In this document: positions 23,935 through 33,532 of the stretch, in pieces
Position numbering within the stretch: position 1 is the first letter of the stretch
Layout of the letters: each line of letters begins with the position of its first letter
NCBI RefSeq assembly: GCF_029227915.1
Contig: NC_079879.1
Coordinates: forward strand, 32,122,501 to 32,186,500
Length of the DNA: 64,000 bases
DNA from: Hydractinia symbiolongicarpus
Lineage: Eukaryota; Cnidaria; Hydrozoa; Anthoathecata; Hydractiniidae
Reading direction: 5' to 3'
Notes under the pieces: generated by a model
Databases searched by the model: none
Told to the model about the DNA's origin: nothing
The model's input: only the letters and a program-made list of their open reading frames with translations
Position numbers and translations under genes: made by a program

Positions 23935-26900
23935 TGTAGATAAATAAGTCATTTTTTACTGTGGGACCAATCCTAGCTGTTAGCTCGCGCTGAAGAAGTA
24001 GAGATGGTTTCAAAAACTACATTTCTTTGACTTTCTAACGGTATCAGTCCGTTTGAGTTACAACGGTATCGTCACACTTTCGTATCAGCATGTATTTAGC
24101 GATATGTCTCTGATATTACTAGGTTGAATCGCTTTTAACAGCGAAACGATTGCCTGTGGGATTTAATTGAACTGATTTTGGGCTTTGACCTTACAAATGT
24201 GATAAATGAGCCAATTGGACTACGAGAAATAACATTCTTCATAATTTGACACGATTGTTGGAACTCAACGATTACACTGGCCGCTGTGATAGGGCTTTAA
24301 TTAAAATTGTAGATAAATAAGACTTTTTCTACTGTGGGACCAATCCTAGCCGTTAGCTTGCGCTGAAGTAAGAGAGACAGTTTAAAAACTTCATTTCATT
24401 GATTTTCGAACGGTACAAGTCTGCTTGAGTTACAACGGTTGCGTTACATATTCGTACCGACATGTATTTAGCAATATGTTTCAGATATTACTACGTTGCA
24501 TCGCTTTCATCAGTGAAACGATTGACTGTGGGACTTAATTGAACTGATTTTGGACTTTGACCTTATAAATATGTTAAATGAGCCAATTGCACTCCAAGAA
24601 ATAACATTCTTCTTAATTTCACATGATTGTGGGAACTCAGCGATTACACTGGACGCTGTGATAGCGCCTTATTTAAAACTGTAGATAAATAAGTCATTTT
24701 TTACTGTGGGACCTATCCTAGCTGTTAGCTCGCGCTGAAAAAATAGAGACGGTTTCAAAAACTACATTTCTTTGACGTTCTAACGGTATCAGTCCGTTTC
24801 AGTTACAACGTTTACGTCACATATTCGTACCAACATATATTTAGCGATATGTTTCTGATATTACTAGGTTGAATTGCTTTTAACAGTGAAACGATTGACT
24901 GTGGGATTTAATTGAGCTGATTTTGGAATTTGACCTTATAAATGTGATAAATGAGACAATTGGACTCCAAGAAATAACATTCTTCTTAATTTGACATGAT
25001 TGGTCGAACTCAGCGATTACACTGGGCTCTGTGGTAGCGCTTTATTTAAAAGTGTAGATAAGTAAGTTAGTTGTTACTGTGGCACCAATCCTAACCGTTA
25101 GCCCGCGCTGAAGAAAGAGACACAGTTTCAAAAACTACATTTCATTTACTTTCTAACGGTATCAGTCCGTTTGAGTTACAACGGTTGCGTCACATATTCG
25201 TACCAACATGTATTTAGCAATATGATTCAGATATTACTACGTTGCATCGCTTTTATCAGTGAAACGATTGACTGTGGGACTTAATTGAAATGATTTTGGA
25301 CTTGACCTTATAAATGTGTTAAATCAGCCAATTGCAATCCAAGAAATAACATTCTTCCTAATTTGACATGATTGGTCGAACTCAGCGATTACACTGGGCT
25401 CTGTGGTAGCGCTTTATTTAAAAGTGTAGATAAGTAAGTCATTTTTTACTGTGGGACCAATCCTAGCTGTTAGCTCGCGCTGAAGAAGTAGAGACGATTT
25501 CAAAAACTATATTTCTTTGACTTTCTAACGGTATCAGTCCGTTTGAGTTACAACGGTATCGTCACACTTTCGTATCAGCATGTATTTAGCGATATGTCTC
25601 TGATATTACTAGGTTGAATCGCTTTTAACAGCGAAACGATTGCCTGTGGGATTTAATTGAACTGATTTTGGGCTTTGACCTTACAAATGTGATAAATGAG
25701 CCAATTGGACTACGAGAAATAACATTCTTCATAAATTGACACGATTGGTGGAACTCAACGATTACACTGGCCGCTGTGATAGCGCCTTATTTAAAACTGT
25801 AGATAAATAAGTCATTTTTTACTGTGGGACCTATCCTAGCTCTTAGCTCGCGCTGAAAAAATAGAGACGGTTTCAAAAACTACATTTCTTTGACGTTCTA
25901 ACGGTATCAGTCCGTTTCAGTTACAACGTTTGCGTCACATATTCGTACCAACATATCTTTAGCGATATTTTTCTGATATTACTAGGTTGAATCGGTTTTA
26001 ACAGTGAAACGATTGACTGTGGGATGTAATTGAGCTGATTTTGGACTTTCACCTTATAAATGTGATAAATGAGACAATTGGACTCCAAGAAATAACATTC
26101 TTCTTAATTTGACACGATTGTTGGAACTCAACGATTACACTGGCCGCTGTGATAGGGCTTTAATTAAAATTGTAGATAAATAAGACTTTTTCTACTGTGG
26201 GACCAATCCTAGCCGTTAGCTTGCGCTGAAGTAAGAGAGACAGTTTCAAAAACTTCATTTCATTGAATTTCGAACGGTACAAGTCTGCTTGAGTTACAAC
26301 GGTTGCGTTACATATTCGTACCAACATGTATTTAGCAATATGTTTCAGATATTACTACGTTGCATCGCTTTCATCAGTGAAACGATTGACTGTGGGACTT
26401 AATTGAACTGATTTTGGACTTTGACCTTATAAATATGTTAAATGAGCCAATTGCACTCCAAGAAATAACATTCTTCTTAATTTCATATGATTGTGGGAAC
26501 TCAGCGATTACACTGGGCGCTGTGATAGCGCCTTATTTAAAACTGTAGATAAATAAGTCATTTTTTACTGTGGGACCTATCCTAGCTGTTAGCTCGCGCT
26601 GAAAAAATAGAGACGGTTTCAAAAACTACATTTCTTTGACGTTCTAACGGTATCAGTCCGTTTCAGTTACAACGTTTACGTCACATATTCGTACCAACAT
26701 ATATTTAGCGATATGTTTCTGATATTACTAGGTTGAATTGCTTTTAACAGTGAAACGATTGACTGTGGGATTTAATTGAGCTGATTTTGGAATTTGACCT
26801 TATAAATGTGATAAATGAGACAATTGGACTCCAAGAAATAACATTCTTCTTAATTTGACATGATTGGTCGAACTCAGCGATTACACTGGGCTCTGTGGTA

Positions 26901-29900
26901 GCGCTTTATTTAAAAGTGTAGATAAGTAAGTTAGTTGTTACTGTGGCACCAATCCTAACCGTTAGCCCGCGCTGAAGAAAGAGACACAGTTTCCAAAACT
27001 ACATTTCATTTACTTTCTAACGGTATCAGTCCGTTTGAGTTACAACAGTTGCGTCACATATTCGTACCAACATGTATTTAGCAATATGATTCAGATATCA
27101 CTACGTTGCATCGCTTTTATCAGTGAAACGATTGACTGTGGGACTTAATTGAACTGATTTTGGACTTGACCTTATAAATGTGTTAAATGAGCCAATTGCA
27201 ATCCAAGAAATAATATTTTTCTTAATTTCACATGATTGCTGGAACTCAGCGATTACATTGGGGTTTTTAATAGCGCGTTATTTAAAAATGTAGATAAATA
27301 AGTCATTTTTTACTGTGGGACCAATCCTAGCTGTTAGCTCGCGCTGAAGAAGTAGAGAGGGTTTCAAAAACTACATTTCTTTGACTTTCTAACGGTATCA
27401 GTCCGTTTGAGTTACAACGGTATCGTCACACTTTCGTATCAGCATGTATTTAGCGATATGTCTCTGATATTACTAGGTTGAATCGCTTTTAACAGCGAAA
27501 CGATTGCCTGTGGGATTTAATTGAACTGATTTTGGGCTTTGACCATACAAATGTGATAAATGAGCCAATTGGACTACGAGAAATAACATTCTTCATAAAT
27601 TGACACGATTGGTGGAACTCAACGATTACACTGGCCGCTGTGATAGCGCCTTATTTAAAACTGCAGATAAATAAGTCATTTTTTACTGTGGGACCTATCC
27701 TAGCTCTTAGCTCGCGCTGAAAAAATAGAGACGGTTTCAAAAACTACATTTCTTTGACGTTCTAACGGTATCAGTCCGTTTCAGTTACAACGTTTGCGTC
27801 CCATATTCGTACCAACATATATTTAGCGATATGTTTCTGATATTACTAGGTTGAATTGCTTTTAACAGTGAAACGATTGACTGTGGGATTTAATTGAGCT
27901 GATTTTGGAATTTGACCTTATAAATGTGATAAATGAGACAATTGGACTCCAAGAAATAACATTCTTCTTAATTTGACATGATTGGTCGAACTCAGCGATT
28001 ACACTGGGCTCTGTGGTAGCGCTTTATTTAAAAGTGTAGATAAGTAAGTTAGTTGTTACTGTGGCACCAATCCTAACCGTTAGCCCGCGCTGAAGAAAGA
28101 GACACAGTTTCAAAAACTACATTTCATTTACTTTCTAACGGTATCAGTCCGTTTGAGTTACAACAGTTGCGTCACATATTCGTACCAACATGTATTTAGC
28201 AATATGATTCAGATATCACTACGTTGCATCGCTTTTATCAGTGAAACGATTGACTGTGGGATTTAATTAAGCTGATTTTGGACTTTGACCTTATAAATGT
28301 GATAAATGAGACAATTGGACTCCAAGAAATAACATTCTTCTTAATTTGACATGATTGGTCGAACTCAGCGATTACACTGGGCTCTGTGGTAGCGCTTTAT
28401 TTAAAAGTGCAGATAAGTAAGTTAGTTGTTACTGTGGCACCAATCCTAACCGTTAGCCCGCGCTGAAGAAAGAGACACAGTTTCAAAAACTACATTTCAT
28501 TGACTTTCTAACGGTATCAGTCCGTTTGAGTTACAACGGTATCGTCACACTTTCGTATCAGCATGTATTTAGCGATATGTCTCTGATATTACTAGGTTGA
28601 ATTGCTTTTAACAGTGAAACGATTGACTGTGGGATTTAATTGAGCTGATTTTGGAATTTGACCTTATAAATGTGATAAATGAGACAATTGGACTCCAAGA
28701 AATAACATTCTTCTTAATTTGACATGATTGGTCGAACTCAGCGATTACACTGGGCTCTGTGGTAGCGCTTTATTTAAAAGTGTAGATAAGTAAGTTAGTT
28801 GTTACTGTGGCACCAATCCTAACCGTTAGCCCGCGCTGAAGAAAGAGACACAGTTTCAAAAACTACATTTCATTTACTTTCTAACGGTATCAGTCCGTTT
28901 GTGTTACAACGGTTGCGTCACATATTCGTACCAACATGTATTTAGCAATATGATTCAGATATTACTACGTTGCATCGCTTTTATCAGTGAAACGATTGAC
29001 TGTGGGACTTAATTGAAATGATTTTGGACTTGACCTTATAAATGTGTTAAATCAGCCAATTGCAATCCAAGAAATAATATTTTTCTTAATTTCACATGAT
29101 TGTTGGAACTCAGCGATTACACTGGGCGCTGTGATAGCGCGTTATTTAAAAATGTAGATAAATAAGTCATTTTTTACTGTGGGACCAATCCTAGCTGTTA
29201 GCTCGCGCTGAAGAAGTAGAGACGATTTCAAAAACTATATTTCTTTGACTTTCTAACGGTATCAGTCCGTTTGAGTTACAACGGTATCGTCACACTTTCG
29301 TATCAGCATGTATTTAGCGATATGTCTCTGATATTACTAGGTTGAATCGCTTTTAACAGCAAAACGATTGCCTGTGGGATTTAATTGAACTGATTTTGGG
29401 CTTTGACCTTACAAATGTGATAAATGAGCCAATTGGACTACGAGAAATAACATTCTTCATAAATTGACACGATTGTTGGAACTCAACGATTACACTGGCC
29501 GCTGTGATAGCGCCTTATTTAAAACTGTAGATAAATAAGTCATTTTTTACTGTGGGACCTATCCTAGCTCTTAGCTCGCGCTGAAAAAATAGAGACGGTT
29601 TCAAAAACTACATTTCTTTGACGTTCTAACGGTATCAGTCCGTTTCAGTTACAACGTTTGCGTCACATATTCGTACCAACATATCTTTAGCGATATTTTT
29701 CTGATATTACTAGGTTGAATCGGTTTTAACAGTGAAACGATTGACTGTGGGATGTAATTGAGCTGATTTTGGACTTTCACCTTATAAATGTGATAAATGA
29801 GACAATTGGACTCCAAGAAATAACATTCTTCTTAATTTGACATGATTGGTCGAACTCAGCGATTACACTGGGCTCTGTGGTAGCGCTTTATTTAAAAGTG

Positions 29901-30287
29901 TAGATAAGTAAGTTAGTTGTTACTGTGGCACCAATCCTAACCGTTAGCCCGCGCTGAAGAAAGAGACACAGTTTCAAAAACTACATTTTATTTACTTTCT
30001 AACGGTATCAGTCCGTTTGAGTTACAACGGTTGCGTCACATATTCGCAGTAACATGTATTTAGCGATGTGTTTCTGATATTACTAGGTTGCATCGCTTTT
30101 AACAGTGAAACAATTGACTGTGGGACTTAATTAAACTGATTTTGGACTTTGACCGTATATATGTGGTAAGTGAGCCAATTGGACTCCAAGAAATAACATT
30201 CTTCTTAATTTGACATGATTGCTGGAACTCAGCCACTACACTGGCCGCTGTGAAGCGCTTTATTTAAAATTGTAGATAAATAAGACA
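23856..30287 (-). repeat. 373-bp satellite array, right inner block
   Basis: Minus-orientation monomers of the same subtypes as 16756-23855, between the junction and element B. A monomer variant with gatagggctttaattaaaattg appears at 24288 and 26151, five monomers apart, within near-identical surroundings. The last monomer before element B carries the same private variants as the flanks of A and C. No gene is seen. Confidence 0.95.
24288..28013 (-). repeat. 5-monomer higher-order unit repeated 1863 bp apart
   Basis: The run starting at gatagggctt (24288), with gtacaagtctgcttgag and cgttacatattcgtacc downstream, is repeated from 26151 with few differences. The right limit of the second unit is approximate, because the two series part company after about 27.2-28.0 kb. 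Confidence 0.6.
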
Positions 30288-30298
30288 TTTTTAACTGT
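30288..30298 (+). repeat. Target-site duplication, 5' copy of element B
   Basis: TTTTTAACTGT, identical to 33522-33532. Confidence 0.85.
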
Positions 30299-30556
30299 TG
30301 AATGTGGTATGTCATTCAAAGGAACTAGTAAGAGGAGGACGTGTTTTCAAGTGGTTAAGAGAAACTGGTTAAATTGTGATTTTCAACGGAGAACATCGAG
30401 AGAAGAAGGCTATATTCCTTATTAATGGTACACAGAAGTTATTTTCCGCAAATATTAACGAAGTGAAATGGGCTAACAACGAAGATCTCGCGTCACAATA
30501 CTTATGATTTAAAACTTTCTTGAATCATTTCATGTAAACATATTTCTTATGAGAAC
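30299..30556 (+). other. 5' leader of element B, with possible decayed coding segment
   Basis: The frame 30304-30507 is open except for TAA at 30370-30372 and stops at TGA 30505-30507. A separate ATG at 30309 opens a 38-codon upstream ORF ending at 30425. This copy alone has an extra ATG at 30302 from a gagtg to gaatg change. An in-frame TGA at 30521-30523 fixes the RT start at 30557. Confidence 0.5.
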
Positions 30557-32593
30557 ATGGTTCAAACGTGTGATTTATGCAAAAGGCAATTTGAAAGTCT
30601 CCGAGGACTGAACATACACCGTGGCTCATGTAAAAGGAAAGAGTTAATGTACATAAGACGTGTTAATGGATTGCTTAACGACTTTTATAACACAAATGAT
30701 GATGAGGAAATAGAAACCACCACTGCTCTGCTAGAAGCCGACGTTTTACACATCAGACACGAAGAGGTTATTCAACCATATTTACCCTTATATACACCGG
30801 AAAACCTAGCACGGGATGTTAATATAAACGGTATACCAGCAGACGTTTATGAAACTCAGCTAAATAACGTATACAACGAGATCATTAAATGGCGTAAAAA
30901 TCTCTTCATGCTCCCGTCTGGAAAAGCTGGGAAGGTTTTCATAAGCGAATTGTCTTATTGGCTAGACCAATTTAACAGAGACACGAAGTTAAAACCCGTT
31001 TCCATTAGAACGTTCATGGTCTTGCCTAGTCTGCTTCTTGAAAAACCCTCCAGACAAAGTAAAGCGAAAGAACACGCTGCAAAATTAGACGAACGTTTAC
31101 AACTCTGGAGAGAAGGAAATATTACACTACTGTTAAAAGATGGACGACCCATTCAGAAAAGACTTGGAAGTAGTAACATGAGAACCGAAGCAGACGTTTC
31201 CCGAATTTTTGCAAAGCTCATGTTGGAGGGAAAGGTCAGCGCAGCCATAAAATTTCTATCTGAAAATAATGACTCTGGCGTGTTACCTGCTGATGACGAG
31301 ACAATAAGAGAACTTCGAGCAAAACATCCGTCTCCAGCTACTATACTACCAAATAGTTTATTACAAGGACCATTAAATCAGCTGCAAGACAACATCAACG
31401 AAGACCTCATAAGAATAGTTGCAAAGCAAACACGAGGTGCAGCAGGACCTTCAAAGATGGATGCCGACCAATTTAAAAATATGCTGGTTAACAACAAGTT
31501 TAAACAGGAAGGAAAAGAGCTTCGAGAACAAATCGCAACTCTGACTCGAAAATTAGCTACCACGATTGTAGACCCTAATACAATCGATTCTCTTGTCGCA
31601 TGTAATTTAATCCCGTTGAACAAAAACCCTGGTGTCAGACCCATTGGAGTTGGTGAGACGTTGCGCCGTATAATGGGCAAAGCCATCGCCACAGGTGTCG
31701 AAAGTGGCGCCGAAGCTGCTATTCATGCGATGAGAACTATTTTCGAGACTGAACAATGCGAGGCTGTCATACTGGTAGATGCGAGTAATGCGTTCAACAC
31801 ACTAAACCGTAATGTTGCACTTCATAATGTACAATATACTTGTCCACACTTTGCCACGATACTAATCAATACCTACAGAAAGGCATCGAGACTTATTGTA
31901 CGAAATGAAACTGAGTTATTATCACAAGAAGGCACAACTCAGGGAGACAATCTTGCTATGTTCTTTTACGCGATCAGTACCGTTATTATACAGGATCGAT
32001 TGAGATCTATCGCTTCCGTAAAGCAGGTCTGGTTGGCGGACGATGCTACAGGTGCTGGCACTGTGAACGGTTTACTCCGAAGGTGGAACTTAGTGATATC
32101 TGAAGGACGCAAATACGGATACCATGTTAATGAATCGAAATCGTGGTTAATAGCGAAGGACGATAGGGTACTCGAACTTGCCAAAATAGAATTTAGTGGC
32201 TCCTCTATTAAATACACAATAGATGGAAAACGTCACTTAGGAGCTGTAATTGGTAGTGCAGATTATAAAAAGCAGTATGCAACGGAAAAAGTGGATCAGT
32301 GGTGCAATGAAATGAGAAAATTAGCTGAGATCGCAATTAGCGAACCACAAGCCGCATTTGCTGCTTATACTCATGGCGAAATGCATAAATTCAATTATTT
32401 TATGAGAACTATTCCAAATATGGAGTATTTCCTCACACCACTTGATAAAGTCATCGAGGACGAATTCCTGCCTGCTTTGTTTGGAGAGACCATATCGGAA
32501 ACTGATCGCAAACTGTTCAAATTACCAATTCGAGATGGCGGAATGGGCATACCTGTGTTGACTCAAAAAGCGAAAATTGATTGTAGTTTATGA
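30557..32593 (+). CDS. Zinc finger-reverse transcriptase part of the retrotransposon protein, copy B
   Basis: 678 residues, same domain order as copy A: CCHC finger at 5-25, RT with D408, D495 and D496 all present, and TTQGDNLAM at 460-468. It differs from copy C at two positions, Glu186 and Pro198 (Gly and Thr in A and C). Both lie in the region between finger and RT, so neither touches the catalytic core. It agrees with C, not A, at residues 83, 151, 195 and 222, which groups B with C. The frame ends at the shared TGA (32591-32593) and continues open beyond it. Role inferred from the family: target-primed reverse transcription in the nucleus. Confidence 0.92.
   Translation: MVQTCDLCKRQFESLRGLNIHRGSCKRKELMYIRRVNGLLNDFYNTNDDEEIETTTALLEADVLHIRHEEVIQPYLPLYTPENLARDVNINGIPADVYETQLNNVYNEIIKWRKNLFMLPSGKAGKVFISELSYWLDQFNRDTKLKPVSIRTFMVLPSLLLEKPSRQSKAKEHAAKLDERLQLWREGNITLLLKDGRPIQKRLGSSNMRTEADVSRIFAKLMLEGKVSAAIKFLSENNDSGVLPADDETIRELRAKHPSPATILPNSLLQGPLNQLQDNINEDLIRIVAKQTRGAAGPSKMDADQFKNMLVNNKFKQEGKELREQIATLTRKLATTIVDPNTIDSLVACNLIPLNKNPGVRPIGVGETLRRIMGKAIATGVESGAEAAIHAMRTIFETEQCEAVILVDASNAFNTLNRNVALHNVQYTCPHFATILINTYRKASRLIVRNETELLSQEGTTQGDNLAMFFYAISTVIIQDRLRSIASVKQVWLADDATGAGTVNGLLRRWNLVISEGRKYGYHVNESKSWLIAKDDRVLELAKIEFSGSSIKYTIDGKRHLGAVIGSADYKKQYATEKVDQWCNEMRKLAEIAISEPQAAFAAYTHGEMHKFNYFMRTIPNMEYFLTPLDKVIEDEFLPALFGETISETDRKLFKLPIRDGGMGIPVLTQKAKIDCSL
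32591..32593 (+). other. In-frame TGA between RT and endonuclease, copy B
   Basis: The context TTA TGA TTG is the same as in the other two copies, with no frameshift on either side. One substitution from a sense codon such as TCA, CGA or TGG would produce it. Confidence 0.9.
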
Positions 32594-33400
32594 TTGGCCA
32601 TATCTGCACCCCTTGTTGAAGTGATTGTATCTCAAGGTAACGACATCCCTTCAAGAGAAACTGTAAGACAAGTTCGCCATGACAGAACGGAATTAGTCAC
32701 AGCCTTACAGAGACAAGAACGTGAGAATGTAATCAGTGAACTTGATAATAAATTGTCAAGAGTTCTTTCTCAGAATTGCGAAAAAGGCGCATCAAGTTGG
32801 CTTACTGTCCTCCCCCTGAAAGACCAAGGATTTGATTTATCAAAGGACGAATTCCGTGATGCATTCGCTTTAAGATATAATCGCAAAGTCAAGAACTTAC
32901 CATCAAAGTGTACATGTGGACAACCATTCGATACGAATCATACCATGAACTGCAAAAAGGGAGGATTTGTTTCTATTCGTCACGACAACGTAAGAGATTT
33001 TGAGGCAAACCTTCTTAAAATGGCATGCAATGACGTTGAAATTGAACCGAAACTACAACCGGTTGAAAATGATGAAGCCCGACTTGATATACGAGCTCCC
33101 GTTTTTTGGCGTCCGGGACAATCCGCTTATTTCGACGTTCGAATTACCAATGTCAACTCCAACTCACAAGCGAACAATCCAGTAGCAGCAATATATAGGA
33201 ATCACGAGAACGAAAAGAAGAGGAAATATAACGACCGCGTCATCAACCTTGAACATGGCTCATTCACTCCACTTGTTTTTTCCATTAATGGAGGCATGAG
33301 TCAAGAAGGTACCATATTTCACAAACATCTCGCTGAAAAGATTGCTAACAAGACGGGACAAAAGTATGAACGAATAATGTCATGGATAAGATGTAAATAA
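32594..33400 (+). CDS. Restriction-like endonuclease part of the retrotransposon protein, copy B
   Basis: The 268 codons after the TGA, protein-identical to copies A and C. The CCHC knuckle is C106, C108, H116, C120, then H130-D131-N132, then D165 and D181. A conserved-looking tail, LEHGSFTPLVFS and GGMSQEG, ends in WIRCK. Silent differences are present, for example cttgat for ctcgat and ggcatg for ggtatg. Only TTG is available as a near-cognate start at the 5' end. The part is best read as the C-terminal domain of one protein of about 947 residues, not as an independent gene. Confidence 0.85.
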   Translation: MAISAPLVEVIVSQGNDIPSRETVRQVRHDRTELVTALQRQERENVISELDNKLSRVLSQNCEKGASSWLTVLPLKDQGFDLSKDEFRDAFALRYNRKVKNLPSKCTCGQPFDTNHTMNCKKGGFVSIRHDNVRDFEANLLKMACNDVEIEPKLQPVENDEARLDIRAPVFWRPGQSAYFDVRITNVNSNSQANNPVAAIYRNHENEKKRKYNDRVINLEHGSFTPLVFSINGGMSQEGTIFHKHLAEKIANKTGQKYERIMSWIRCK

Positions 33401-33401
33401 A
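33396..33401 (+). promoter_or_regulatory. AATAAA polyadenylation-like signal overlapping the stop codon of element B
   Basis: AATAAA at this position contains the TAA stop at 33398-33400; the remaining 3' UTR is about 120 nt. Confidence 0.4.
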
Positions 33402-33471
33402 GTTTTGTAATAATGCGTTCTGCTTTGTTATGTCTGAGGGGTAGTCGTTCTGTGAAGGTTAACGTGGAGCC

Positions 33472-33488
33472 AGCTGATGACTTCAGCT
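33472..33488 (+). other. Short hairpin in the 3' UTR of element B
   Basis: AGCTGA, a 5-nt loop, then TCAGCT. Identical to the hairpins in the other two copies. Confidence 0.4.
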
Positions 33489-33521
33489 TCGCATGTGACA
33501 ATGTCTTCAAAGGGATTTTGT

Positions 33522-33532
33522 TTTTTAACTGT
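33522..33532 (+). repeat. Target-site duplication, 3' copy of element B
   Basis: TTTTTAACTGT, followed by gggagcaatcc as the satellite resumes. One further T precedes it and may belong to the element's terminal T run. Confidence 0.85.

Larger units (their letters stand above)
30299..33521 (+). mobile_element. Non-LTR retrotransposon copy B (R2-like, RLE-encoding)
   Basis: Same 3,223-bp length and organisation as copy A, on the plus strand. Its 5' flank matches copies A and C for at least about a kilobase. Its 3' flank matches them only to about 33660, then switches to an inner-block monomer type. This copy therefore looks like the product of unequal exchange or duplication involving the B-to-C interval. 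The start-to-start distance from B to C is 9,565 bp. Confidence 0.95.

Noticed and set aside
23760-24000. Inversion as a simple sequencing fold-back artefact
   Set aside because: The arms differ at several sites and the joint is out of monomer register; a fold-back would give near-perfect complementarity at the centre. A different assembly error remains possible.
30299-30556. HDV-like self-cleaving ribozyme at the element 5' end, as in R2
   Set aside because: I could not trace the nested double pseudoknot by eye; a covariance-model search would be needed.
32594-33400. Endonuclease as an independently initiated second ORF
   Set aside because: It begins at TTG directly after the stop in the same frame, and the first ATG comes at codon 118 inside the CCHC knuckle.
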